Shown: positions 32,001 to 38,474, counted from the stretch's first letter. The stretch is 64,000 nt of DNA from Pseudoalteromonas arctica A 37-1-2 (GCF_000238395.3 NZ_CP011025.1:992001-1056000), one strand, 5' to 3'. Made by a program: numbers and translations. The notes: generated by a model from the sequence alone, not told the origin.

Positions 32001-35000
32001 ACTAGCCAATGGTACGTGGTCAATCCCTGTACCGGTAGCACTTGCAGAAGGTGCATACACCATTAGCGCAAGCGTGAGCGATGTAGCAGGCAACGACACC
32101 ACCGCCACAGGCGCTGGTGAAATAGATACCACTGCACCGACACTGATCCTAACGAATCCTGGTTCAAGTAATGACATCACCCCGACCCTCAGTGGAACAA
32201 GTGATGCCGTTGAAGGCACGGTTATTAACTTCACCGTGGTGGACGATCAAGGTAATACACAAACCTTTACGAGCACTGTGGATGCTGATGGCAACTTCTC
32301 TATAGAAGTACCGACTGCCTTGGCAGAAGGGCCATACACGATCACCGCTAACATCAGCGATGTGGCAGGTAACAGCACCGATATTACAGGCAGCGGCACA
32401 ATAGACACCGCTGCTCCAAGCATTACCGTTGATGCGCCAGTATTAACAAACGACAGCACACCGACAGTTACTGGCACCAGTGATGCGCCTAACAGCACCA
32501 TCACGGTTACGTTTACAGATGCAGCGAATGCAGTGCAAACTATTGATGTACAAACCGATGCAAGTGGTAACTGGAGTGTAACGCCAAGCGGCGATTTAGC
32601 CGAAGGTAATTACAATGTCAGCGCCAGCATCACCGATGCCGCAGGCAACACAGGTACGGGTAAAGACACTGGCGAAGTGGATATAACCGCTCCGGATCTT
32701 GAAATTATTCCATCGTTTTTATTAGGAAATTTGGTTTCTCTTTCGGGAGATTCTGATCTACCGGGAGGCTCTGTAATCACTATTACAGAGTACCTAGTTG
32801 GGGGGGTAGTTGGCGCAACTTATACAGCGACAACAAATCCTGATGGTACGTGGGGGCTTGCAAACATAACAGTACCTTTACTAAACCTTGCCTATGTGAC
32901 TGCCAGTGCAACGGATGCCGCCGGTAATGTAAGAACAGTTAATACGCTTGATTTTGATAACGTAGCGCCAGAGCTAACCGTTAGTGTCGATGCTTTATCT
33001 AATGACAGTACACCAGTAATTAGCGGCACCACCGATATGGGGCAAGGCACTGTAATTAATATAACCGTGACTGATAGTGAAGGAGAAAGCCAAGCGTTTA
33101 CTGCGACAGTTCAAGCCGGTGGCGACTGGTCTGTTGCTGTACCTGCAGAGCTAGCGCAAGGTCAATATACCGTTGTTGCAGAGGTTAGAGACAGTGTTGG
33201 TAACTTAACAACGCAGCAGGCTCAAGGTGAAATAGACAGTGTTGATCCTACATTAATTGTGAACGAAGTTAACGCGACAATAGATACAACACCTACAATT
33301 TCAGGCACAAGTAATGAGATAGGTGCAGATGTAAGCATTATTATTGGTGGTCAAACACTAACAGCAACTGTGGGTACTGATGGCAATTGGCAAGTAGATG
33401 TCCCCGTAGCACTTGTTGATGGTGATTATACGGCGCAAGTAAGTATTACCGATGACGCTAATAATACCAGCAGCACGACTATTGATTTAACAATTGATAC
33501 CCAAGTGCCTGTTGTTGCACTTAATAATATAACTGTATTTAACACCGATACACCCATTATAAGTGGTACTTCAACTGAACCACAGAATACGGTGGTCGAT
33601 ATAGCCATTACAGATAGCAATAATGACACACACATTTTAACTGCAATAGTTGATGCTAGCGGCGATTGGCAAGTTACAGCGCCAAGCTTGCCAGATGGCA
33701 ATTATGATGTAGAGGTAAGTATTACCGATGATGCTGGTAATACAGGCTCCGATACAGGTTCGAGTTTTGTTGATACTCAAGCACCAAGTATTACTATAAA
33801 TGCATTAGGTACAATTAATAACAGCACGCCAACTATTTCAGGCACATCCAATGAACCTGAAAACACGAGTATTACAGTAACTGTGACCGATGGAGATAGT
33901 ACCGAGGCTTACACCGCTGTTGTTGGCGCAGGAGGTGCTTGGAGTGTAAATATAACAGACGCACTGACTGATGGTGAAGTAATAGTTTCTGCAACTATTG
34001 TCGATACCGCAGGTAATAGTGCTTCAGCAAATGCTACCGCAACGCTAAATACTAATGCGCCTACAATCAATATTAACACAATTGTTGATACGAACGATCA
34101 AACACCAGCAATATCGGGCACAAGTAGTGCGGCAGATAACACAGAAATTACGGTCGTTATAACTGACGTTAATAACGTTTCACATACTGTAACTACTTCG
34201 GTTGTAGGCGGTATTTGGGGTGTTGATGCGACAAGTATTCTTCCTGAGGGGGAGTTTACTGTTTCGGCAAGTGTGACTGAAGGAGGCTTAACGAGTAATG
34301 CAACGGGCAGTGGTGTTATAGATTTAACAGCACCAGCACTTAATATTACACCGCTTGTAACTTTAAATGATACAACGCCAACTATTTCAGGCACAACCAC
34401 CGCACCACAGGGCGCATTAGTTATTATTTTAATTACTGATAGCTTAGGTGCAGAGCAAACGGTTAATGCTACGGTTGGTGCAAATGGCACATGGTCAGTA
34501 GCTGCAAGTGCAGAGTTGAGCGAGGGCACTTACACGATTTCAGCTTCAACCACAGATACAGCCGGTAACCCTGTAAACACAACTACTACAGGGGTAATTG
34601 ACATAACAGCGCCAGTTGTAACTATTAGCGATATTGTTGGAAGTACAGACCTAACCCCGGGTATTTCTGGGAGTGTGACAGGTGCCAATGTGGGTGATGC
34701 TGTTGCAGTGGTATTCACCGATGCACAAGGTAATGAGCACACTGTAAATACAACAGTTCAAACTGGTGGTATATGGTCTGTAGAGGCAAGTAGCTCTCTT
34801 TCACAAGGCGATTATTCAGTTGAAGCATTTGTTACTGATAGCGCGGGTAATACCGGGGATGCAACAGATACAGCAACCATTGATACAATTGCTCCTGAAA
34901 TTAGTATTAATCAAAGTTCATTAATACTAACTCAAGATAGCACTCCATTGATTACAGGTACGTCTAACGAGGAAAATACAAACGTTATTGTTACCTTTAC

Positions 35001-38000
35001 TGATTCTGCTGGAGTTTCTCATCAAATGACAGTCCAAACAGACGCTAATGGTGACTGGCAAGCGGCTGCTGATAATATTTTGGCTGACGGTGTTTACAGT
35101 GTAAGTGTAACTATTAGCGATGCTGCAGGCAATACTTCTACTGATAGTAAAACCGGTGGAGAGGTTGATACCGTGGGACCAGAGCTAACAATAGTGCCTT
35201 CGTTCCTATTAGGTCAGTTGCTTTCTTTATCTGGCACCTCTGACTTAGGTGAAGGTAAAACAGTTACAGTTACTTTAGAATTAGCGGGCGATTTACTTGA
35301 TTTAACATACGATGTAACCACTGATGCAAATGGCGACTGGAGGCTGGTAGGCTTGGCAGTTAATGTTATTGGCTTATCAGTTGTTGAGGCTTCAGCAACC
35401 GATGAAGCAGGTAACGCCACCACGATAACAACTGCAGATGTAGATGCCTCAACGCCATTACTTAATGCCGTGGTCGACTTTGTAAATGGGCAAGGAGACT
35501 TGCCGATAATTAGTGGTACGACTGACCAAGCACCAGGCACTGAAGTGCTAATTAGAGTTGTAGATAGCGAAAATGTAGTACAAGAGCTTACGGCTATAGT
35601 GCAAGCCGATAATACGTGGGCTGTACAAGTTCCTCAATCATTGGCTGAAGGAGTCTTTACTGTTACTGCTAATGTATTGAGTGAAGTAGGGATCACAGCT
35701 ACAGAGCTGCTCACTAGAGTAGTAGATACCATCTCGCCAACTCTAATCTTAGACGTTATTGGTACAACATCGGATTCATCGCCAATAATTCAAGGTACTA
35801 GTGATTTAATTAACGGCACTGTAAAAATTCAGCTTGATGATGGTTCGATAGTCGAGACGACAGTTAATGCTGCAGGGGAATTTACACTTCAACTAGATGC
35901 ATTATCTGAAGGGCAGCACGTTGCTAATGTCAGTATTACTGATGATGCAGGCAACGTAGTAAACGATACCCTCGTATTTGTAGTTGATTCATTAGTACCA
36001 GTTGTGAGTATTCTACCGTTGAGCATCAGCAACACCGATATATTAGAGATTTCAGGTTCATCATCAGAAGAACCAGGTACAGATATTGACGTAACAGTGG
36101 TTGATAGCAATGGCAACGAAACTGTATTTAATACTCTACTTGATGGCGACGGCAATTGGTCTTTAGAAACTAGTAGCTTATCAGATGGTATATATACTGT
36201 TTTTGCGAGTATTACTGATGCGGCAGGTAATACAGGGCAGTCGGTCACTGAGCAAGTAACCATAGACACTTTACCCCCAGAGCTAGGAGTTGAGGTAATT
36301 GGTGTACTTAATACACTAACACCTACCATTACAGGTAATAGTGATGAAGACGCAGGTAGTTCAATTACTGTGAACATCACTGACTCATCAGGCGCAGTAC
36401 AAACAGTCACTGCTACTGTTCTGGGAGATGGTACTTGGTCTGTCATTGCTCCTTTATTACCAGAAGGAGAAATTACAGTTGAAGCCATTAGTACAGATGA
36501 TGCAGGGAACATTGCAAAAGCAACGCAAACAGGCACTATTAGTACAACCTTACCTGGTTTATTAATTAATCAAATTGTAGATACAAGCGATACAACACCT
36601 ACGATTACAGGTACCACTGATGTATTAGCAGGTGATGTACAGGTAGTTATTACCGATAGTAGCGGTACAACAACTACTTACAACACACAGGCTATCGCGG
36701 GAGTATGGACGTTAACACCTAGCGTTCCATTAGCTGAAGGTGCCTTTACTGTAAGTGCTACAGTTGAAAACTTAGGGCTTACAAGTTCCACAAGTCTTGG
36801 TGGCATTATTGATTTAACACCACCAACAATTGAAATTGACCAGTTAGCAGTTACAAATAATCCGCTACCTACTATTGAAGGGAAAAGTGACGCACCAGCA
36901 GGTACAAATGTGAGTGTTGTTATTACTGATGTTAATAACGACTCACAAACATTAACAGCTCAAGTTGGAGTAGATGGCACGTGGTCAGTAACAGCTACCA
37001 CCGCATTGAGTGAAGGTAGCTTTAGTGCAACAGCATCAATAAGCGATACAGCGGGTAACTCTGCTAGCGATACTATGGGGTCAAGCACAGACTACACAGC
37101 GCCAACTGTAGTCATAGATCCAATATTGGTAGGGCAAGATACAACACCTACTGTTACAGGGTCAGTAATTGGAAGTTTTGCAGGCGCGTTAGTAATTGTT
37201 ATGTTTACTGATTCAGCTGGTGCCACTCACAATGTTCAAACAAACGTGGATCCTGATGAGATGTGGAGTGTGACATCAACAGAAGTACTTTCTGAGGGGA
37301 ATTACAGCGTTGATGTAAGCATTGTTGATGGTGCAGGTAATATTGGAGCGCAATCATCGAGTAGTATTATTGATTCAGGCATAGGAATTAATTCTGGCTT
37401 AGAGTTAACAGCCGATAATACACCGAAGATTACTGGTATTGCAGGAGCAAATGAAGATATTACCGTAAGCTTTATAGATGAAAGCGGTACTATCCTAACC
37501 AAGGATACGAAAACGAGTGAGTCGGGTGTATGGAGTGTCTCACCAGATACTGATTTAGCTGATGGGGCTTATACTGTAACAGCAGTTGCAACTGATGCAT
37601 CAGGCAATACAACATCAAGCGGTAGCGTATCTGGATTGATTATTGATACCACGCCAATAGGTTTTGAGGTTGATTATTATGGTACAACTTTAGGTCTGGG
37701 TCTTTTACTCCCATCAGTTGAAGGGACGACAGAGCCATTTACTAAAGTATACGTTGTTGGCGCTTCATTATTAGGTGTTAACTTACTAGGTTTAGATTTA
37801 GATGTATTAGAAAGTAATGGAAACTATTTCTTTTCAAATCTCTATGGTCAATGGGGGGGGGGGTTAGGTTTAGCTAATATAAACATTGGTGGAGGAGAGC
37901 AGTATTATTTTTTTACTGTTGATGAAGCAGGAAACTACTTAATCAAAGATACTAAAAATAACGATGTTACTGTAGATTTTTTCGATAATGGATCGGGCTC

Positions 38001-38385
38001 AGCCTCTGGCGACACAATCCCTGAATCATTTAGTGAGGAGTCGGCTTTAGGCGATACAACCCCTAATGAAGTTTCAATCAACAACGTATTAAGCACTGAA
38101 ACGATTGATTTAGGTAACTTGAGTGGTCTATCAGCACCTGAGCAAACGGTGCAAATGAGTTCGGCAGAACCGCTTAATATTGATGACGTTATTATCAGCG
38201 AAGATGCAGAGCAGCTTATAGCGCTAAATACGCTGGTTGAGGATGAAGGCTCTGCAATTGCTTATACTCCAGCTCAAAGTGGGGGAAGCATTGATGCAGC
38301 AGCACCTGCGGTTGATGTACAAAATCAATCGGAAGAGATGATTAAACACTTAATTGAAAGTAGTAATAATCAAACGGATATTTAA
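17077..38385 (+). CDS. Giant Lap/Bpf-type biofilm adhesin with about 73 Ig-like repeats
   Basis: This 7102-residue secreted adhesin has three regions. Residues 1-160 form a LapA-type retention module (MEANQLVVIDIQGSAGVV, then LSIPANQKVKITPDLL), followed by an acidic linker and a LapG-type cleavage site TAAG at residues 131-134 (bases 17467-17478). From about residue 195 to 6960 come about 73 bacterial Ig-like domains of 92-94 residues, each with a TPTISGT strand, a D-x-D/N-G-x-W turn that may bind calcium, and an ITDAAGN strand. The last 150 or so residues are acidic and repeat-free. No RTX nonapeptides or von Willebrand A domain were seen. The product is probably exported by LapB/LapC/TolC, held by its N terminus in the channel and released by LapG. 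Three features are odd: homogenised repeat blocks, a nine-domain higher-order period, and an 11-G tract near the 3' end. Confidence 0.95.
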   Translation: MEANQLVVIDIQGSAGVVLDDGSIRALNVGDIITVGDLVVTAIKSSLQIDVQGETLSIPANQKVKITPDLLAKEARDSSETTVFDESLDEAIASLDLGTEQDSSTAANSDVTDFLDALEGDGDILDNLEATAAGGGNAAGADGGSSFVQLTRISESVDPSSVTFDSSFDQSATEAFNLRDTSDGIVPDATSASISLNELGVTNSSQPTITGTSENLIGETVNVTVTDVDGNSQVVSVVIGPDGTFEITLPTPVADGPVTVVVEATDPVGNPINDTISIEIDTTPPLIAIDPVADSASQTVTVTGTVSGLNTGDNVSVTLTDSAGTVQTIVTQVDALGNWVVTTTSPLSEGEFNVSAVAIDAAGNQAVDQALANVDLTAPVITVNVTDETNNATPPLVGTTNGVPEGTQVTITVTDSAGQIQTLTAVTQADGSWSVEVGTPLPEGDFTVDAQVSDSVGNLALASDSGVVDLTAPTVQINNINDTQDTTPTITGNAQDVPAGSIISVVITDFNGQTQTLLTQTNADGDWSIDVTTPLAEGQFEVDASVSDAAGNQAQANNQGVVDLTNPDITVTAIADTNDTTPTFVGRVEDAPAGSVITVLVTDINGSVQTLTTLLNEDGTWSVDANEILPGGEFTATASVTDPAGNEATAQTNGEITFAPISIQIDAIANTNDTTPFLSGNTGNVPAGTTITLTITASDGSTFTLLAVTQADGSWTAQVTTPLPEGDFTVVAAVIDDSGNEAQASAVGNVDLTVSINFIIDTNDTTPTISGSTQDVEPGALVTVTFTGSDGVAETVEVVTGADGSWSVEASNELVEGQFSVVATVTDAAGNTASASETGEIDLTDPAITINPIEDTNDVTPSVSGNVIDVPAGTEVTLVITDSEGNEQTLTTTTNTDGTYTADIIADLSEGDFTVTASVSDTAGNSSTATVTGTVDLTAPSVTINNIADTNDTTPTLTGSTQGLASGSEVTLTVTDSLGAEQQLVTTISADGTWSIEVPTALSEGDFTVTANVSDNAGNAAQDSQLGSVDTTPPLVAINDFADSNDTTPTFSGTTSDVAPGSLVSVLVTDANGESQTLTAVVSEDGTWQVGATQAVAEGDFTITATVTDAAGNEASDTGTGTIDLSAPIIAINTIPDSADTTPTISGSVQNVPAGTTVTLILTDAGGNTQTITTQTLADGSWTADAINELVEGDFSVNAIVSDEAGNQSETSAQGTIDNTAPTITIDALADSNDTTPTISGTATGEPEGTVVTITVTDEAGNPQIITTEVLADGTFTVDVPNELSEGEFTVEVSVTDTAGNETTATTTGEVDTLAPVITIDALADSNDTTPTISGTATGEPEGTVVTITVTDEAGNPQIITTEVQADGTFSVDVPNELSEGEFTVEVSVTDTSGNETTATTTGEVDTAAPTVTIDPIGDTNDTTPTISGTATGEPEGTLVTITVTDEAGNPQIITTEVQADGTFSVDVPNELSEGEFTVEVSVTDTAGNETTATTTGEVDTTAPTVIIDPVGDTNDTTPTISGTVTGEPEGTVVTITVTDEAGNPQTITTEVQADGTFSVDVPNELSEGEFTVEVSVTDTAGNETTVTTTGEVDTAAPTVIIDPVGDTNNTTPTISGTATSEPEGTVVTITVTDEAGNSQIITTEVQADGTFSADVPNELSEGEFTVEVSVTDTAGNETTATTTGEVDTTAPIVTINALGDTSDTTPIISGTVSGEPAGSTVTLTVTDANGELQTITAQVIADGSWTAEVSAALAEGSYSVDASISDSAGNEGTASASGTIDTSALTITIDIIGETNDQTPQINGDTFNAQVGSQVGVQITDSAGAIITLTTVVDENGLWSVTPPANLAEGTILISATVTDIGGGTANAELDAVIDITPPTIQVNELETSNDTTPVISGNTTDVASGTVINLTVTDSQGVVRTFSTTTDADGNWSVELSQELASGDYSVEAEVSDAAGNSASTTATGNIDTSGPSLTVDFDTLTNDSTPTISGTSDADVGTSITVVITDGNGVEQTLTTTVDTNGNWEVTPQADLNEGDNTIEVSVSDEAGNTTTVTDTITLDTQAPILTIQNVGDVSDLTPELQGTSNEIGGTVTLTITDSQGAEQTFTTTVESDGHWNIEIPGALAQGDFSVVASITDAAGNDTMANSSGNVDTITPVITVDALGLGNDSTPVVSGTSTEPEGTVVNIVITDSNGDETPITATVDANGNWQAISPELPEGSYSVQASITDAAGNTDSAVQSGTIDSLAPTLVLDTVGATNDSTPTISGSTNAPAGTVISISVSDGTTTETFTATVQADGSWSADVPNALSDGELTIEASVSDNAGNTTTLSETATLNTTAPSISINALVDTNDTTPTINGTSDAADGTTISLTFEDSAGNITTVDTTVTGGVWSVDVPSVLAEGEYTVTAEVDDGLGNIGSATETGEIDLTAPSLVITNNGVGNDTTPTIAGTSDAVQGSEITIVVTDSSGTPQTISATVLANGTWSIPVPVALAEGAYTISASVEDAAGNDTTATGAGEVDTTAPTLVLTSPGSSNDVTPIFSGTSDAVEGTVINFTVVDDLGSSQTFTTTVDADGNFSVEVTTALAEGPYTITANISDVAGNSTDITGNGTIDTSAPSVSVNAPLLTNDSTPTVTGTSDAPNSTITVTFTDAANATQSIDVQTDANGNWSATPTGTLAEGNYSVSASITDAADNTGTGTDSGEVDITPPDLAFTPTFLLGSLVLLNGTSDLPAGSEITITEQLVGGGVGLSYTTTTDANGNWSLTGIDISLLNLGSVIATATDAAGNTRTISSDDFDNTPPTLTVDVAAQSDSNTPIISGTSDAGQGAQVTIVVTDSAGNPQTITALVDANGNWSATPATPLSEGETTIEVSVRDSVGNETTLSDTSTIDTQAPTLTIQSVGDISDLTPELQGTSNEIGGTVTLTITDSAGAVQTIDTIVDSDGHWVIEVSNALAQGDFTVVASITDAAGNESTANSSGNVDTVTPIVTVDALGLGNDSTPVVSGTSTEPEGTVINIIITDSNGDEHPITATVDANGDWQATSPELPDGSYTVQASITDDAGNTGGATQTGTLDTLAPTLTLDTVGATNDSTPTISGTSNAPAGTVINISVSDGTTTETFTATVQADGSWSADVPTALADGELTIEASVSDNAGNTTTLSETATLNTTAPSININALVDTNDTTPTINGTSDAADGTTISLTFEDRAGNITTVDTTVTGGVWSVDAPSVLAEGEYTVTAEVDDGLGNIGSATETGEIDLTGPSLVITDNGVGNDTTPTIAGTSDAPQGSEVTIVVTDSNGAAQTINATVLANGTWSIPVPVALAEGAYTVSASVEDVAGNEATATGAGEVDTIAPTLVLTSPGSSNDINPTFSGTSDAVEGTVINFTVVDDQGNTQTFATTVDADGNFSIEVPTELAEGPYSIEASISDVAGNSTGITGNGTIDTTAPSVSVNAPLLTNDSTPTVTGTSDAPNSTITVTFTDAANATQSIDVQTDANGNWSATPTGTLAEGDYSVSASITDAAGNTGTGTDSGEVDVTPPALAFTPTFELGLLVTLSGTSDLPAGSEITITEQLVNGGIGATYTTTTDADGNWSLVGLDVSLLDVGSVIATATDAAGNTRTISSDDFDNTPPTLTVEVDAQSDSNTPIISGTSDAGEGAQVTIVVTDSAGNPQTITALVDANGDWSATPTTPLSEGESTIEVSVRDSVGNETTVSDTTTIDTQAPTLTIQNVGDVSDLTPELQGTSNEIGGTVTLTITDSGGINQTLSTVVGSDGHWAIEVSTALAQGDFSVVASITDAAGNESTANSSGNVDTVTPIVTVDALGLGNDSTPVISGTSTEPEGTVVNIVITDSNGDEHPITATVDANGDWQATSLELPDGSYNVQASITDDAGNTGGATQTGSLDTLAPTLTLDTVGATNNSTPTISGTSNAPAGTVITINVTDADNTETFTATVQADGSWSADVPNALTDGPLTIEASVSDSAGNTTTLSENATLNTTAPSISINALVDTNDTTPEIRGTSDAADGTTISLTFEDSAGNITTVDTTVTGGVWSVDAPTDLAEGEYTVTAEVDDGLGNIGTATETGEIDLTGPSLVITNNGVGNDTTPTIAGTSDAPQGSEVTIVVTDSSGAAQTMSATVLANGTWSIPVPIALAEGAYTISASVEDVAGNDTTATGAGEIDTTAPTLVLTSPGSSNDITPTLSGTSDAVEGTVINFTVMDDQGNTQTFTTTVDADGNFSVEVPTALAEGPYTITANISDVAGNSTDITGNGTIDTTAPSVSVDAPVLTNDSTPTVAGTSDAPNSTITVTFTDAANATQSIDVQTDTNGNWSATPTGTLAEGNYNVSASITDAAGNTGTGTDTGEVDITPPDLAFTPTFLLGSLVLLNGTSDLPAGSEITITEQLVGGGVGVSYTTTTDANGNWSLTGIDISLLNLGSVIATATDAAGNTRTISSDDFDNTPPTLTVDVAAQSDSNTPIISGTSDAGEGAQVTIVVTDSAGNPQTITALVDADGNWSATPTTPLSEGESTIEVSVRDSVGNETTASDTTTIDTQAPTLTIQNVGDVNDLTPTLQGTSNEIGGTVTLIVTDSDGVVQTITTTVESDGHWDIEIPSALAQGDFTVSASITDAAGNDTTASSSGNVDTITPVVTVDALGLGNDSTPVVSGTSTEPEGTVVNIVITDSNGDEHPITATVDANGDWQATSPELPDGSYTVQASITDDAGNTGGAVQSGTLDTLAPTLTLDTVGATNDSTPAISGSSNAPAGTVINISVSDGTTTETFTATVQADGSWSADVSNALSDGELTIEASVSDSAGNTTTLSENATLNTTAPSISINALVDTNDTTPTINGTSDAADDTTISLTFEDSAGNITTVDTTVTGGVWSVDAPTDLAEGEYTVTAEADDGLGNIGSATETGQIDLTGPSLVITDNGVGNDTTPTIAGTSDAPQGSEVTIVVTDSSGAAQTMSATVLANGTWSIPVPVALAEGAYTISASVSDVAGNDTTATGAGEIDTTAPTLILTNPGSSNDITPTLSGTSDAVEGTVINFTVVDDQGNTQTFTSTVDADGNFSIEVPTALAEGPYTITANISDVAGNSTDITGSGTIDTAAPSITVDAPVLTNDSTPTVTGTSDAPNSTITVTFTDAANAVQTIDVQTDASGNWSVTPSGDLAEGNYNVSASITDAAGNTGTGKDTGEVDITAPDLEIIPSFLLGNLVSLSGDSDLPGGSVITITEYLVGGVVGATYTATTNPDGTWGLANITVPLLNLAYVTASATDAAGNVRTVNTLDFDNVAPELTVSVDALSNDSTPVISGTTDMGQGTVINITVTDSEGESQAFTATVQAGGDWSVAVPAELAQGQYTVVAEVRDSVGNLTTQQAQGEIDSVDPTLIVNEVNATIDTTPTISGTSNEIGADVSIIIGGQTLTATVGTDGNWQVDVPVALVDGDYTAQVSITDDANNTSSTTIDLTIDTQVPVVALNNITVFNTDTPIISGTSTEPQNTVVDIAITDSNNDTHILTAIVDASGDWQVTAPSLPDGNYDVEVSITDDAGNTGSDTGSSFVDTQAPSITINALGTINNSTPTISGTSNEPENTSITVTVTDGDSTEAYTAVVGAGGAWSVNITDALTDGEVIVSATIVDTAGNSASANATATLNTNAPTININTIVDTNDQTPAISGTSSAADNTEITVVITDVNNVSHTVTTSVVGGIWGVDATSILPEGEFTVSASVTEGGLTSNATGSGVIDLTAPALNITPLVTLNDTTPTISGTTTAPQGALVIILITDSLGAEQTVNATVGANGTWSVAASAELSEGTYTISASTTDTAGNPVNTTTTGVIDITAPVVTISDIVGSTDLTPGISGSVTGANVGDAVAVVFTDAQGNEHTVNTTVQTGGIWSVEASSSLSQGDYSVEAFVTDSAGNTGDATDTATIDTIAPEISINQSSLILTQDSTPLITGTSNEENTNVIVTFTDSAGVSHQMTVQTDANGDWQAAADNILADGVYSVSVTISDAAGNTSTDSKTGGEVDTVGPELTIVPSFLLGQLLSLSGTSDLGEGKTVTVTLELAGDLLDLTYDVTTDANGDWRLVGLAVNVIGLSVVEASATDEAGNATTITTADVDASTPLLNAVVDFVNGQGDLPIISGTTDQAPGTEVLIRVVDSENVVQELTAIVQADNTWAVQVPQSLAEGVFTVTANVLSEVGITATELLTRVVDTISPTLILDVIGTTSDSSPIIQGTSDLINGTVKIQLDDGSIVETTVNAAGEFTLQLDALSEGQHVANVSITDDAGNVVNDTLVFVVDSLVPVVSILPLSISNTDILEISGSSSEEPGTDIDVTVVDSNGNETVFNTLLDGDGNWSLETSSLSDGIYTVFASITDAAGNTGQSVTEQVTIDTLPPELGVEVIGVLNTLTPTITGNSDEDAGSSITVNITDSSGAVQTVTATVLGDGTWSVIAPLLPEGEITVEAISTDDAGNIAKATQTGTISTTLPGLLINQIVDTSDTTPTITGTTDVLAGDVQVVITDSSGTTTTYNTQAIAGVWTLTPSVPLAEGAFTVSATVENLGLTSSTSLGGIIDLTPPTIEIDQLAVTNNPLPTIEGKSDAPAGTNVSVVITDVNNDSQTLTAQVGVDGTWSVTATTALSEGSFSATASISDTAGNSASDTMGSSTDYTAPTVVIDPILVGQDTTPTVTGSVIGSFAGALVIVMFTDSAGATHNVQTNVDPDEMWSVTSTEVLSEGNYSVDVSIVDGAGNIGAQSSSSIIDSGIGINSGLELTADNTPKITGIAGANEDITVSFIDESGTILTKDTKTSESGVWSVSPDTDLADGAYTVTAVATDASGNTTSSGSVSGLIIDTTPIGFEVDYYGTTLGLGLLLPSVEGTTEPFTKVYVVGASLLGVNLLGLDLDVLESNGNYFFSNLYGQWGGGLGLANINIGGGEQYYFFTVDEAGNYLIKDTKNNDVTVDFFDNGSGSASGDTIPESFSEESALGDTTPNEVSINNVLSTETIDLGNLSGLSAPEQTVQMSSAEPLNIDDVIISEDAEQLIALNTLVEDEGSAIAYTPAQSGGSIDAAAPAVDVQNQSEEMIKHLIESSNNQTDI
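20743..22152 (+). repeat. Five near-identical 282-bp tandem Ig-domain repeats
   Basis: The segment encoding IDALADSNDTTPTISGTATG and its equivalents recurs with an exact spacing of 282 bp (94 codons) from 20743. Five copies are nearly identical in protein sequence (GEPEGTVVTITVTDEAGNPQ in most). The unit that follows at 22153 keeps the spacing but diverges. This points to recent local duplication within the adhesin gene. Confidence 0.9.
23281..37980 (+). repeat. Nine-domain, 2493-bp higher-order repeat in the adhesin gene
   Basis: The codons for LTIQNVGD and its equivalents begin at 23281, 25774, 28267, 30760, 33253 and 35743, giving spacings of 2493 bp four times and then 2490 bp. Each unit has nine Ig-like domains in fixed order, including one odd domain containing FLLG. 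Units 1-3 and the first seven domains of unit 4 (to about 32690) are almost identical. The remainder of unit 4 and units 5-6 are strongly diverged but keep the same domain order, and unit 6 ends early. Confidence 0.88.
37853..37863 (+). repeat. Run of 11 G within the adhesin coding sequence
   Basis: An uninterrupted G11 tract encodes part of QWGGGLG at about residue 6926 of 7102. In an AT-rich genome such a run is exceptional. Loss of one G creates TAG four codons after the Trp codon, and gain of one G reaches TAA within about eight codons. Confidence 0.92.
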
Positions 38386-38393
38386 TCTCAATA

Positions 38394-38423
38394 AAGCCCT
38401 CTTAATTATTTTTAAGGGGGCTT
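38394..38423 (+). terminator. Hairpin directly after the adhesin gene
   Basis: AAGCCCTCTTAA pairs with TTAAGGGGGCTT (one G-U pair) nine bases after the adhesin stop. There is no T run after it, so it may act as a weak terminator or 3' mRNA cap. Confidence 0.55.
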
Positions 38424-38474
38424 ACATTATTAAGCAAATGGATATTATTTATAACGAAATTTAAGAACAAAGGA

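Noticed and set aside
37980..38385. RTX calcium-binding repeats at the adhesin C terminus
   Set aside because: Glycine- and Asp-rich patches were checked, but no GGxGxDxxx nonapeptide series is present.
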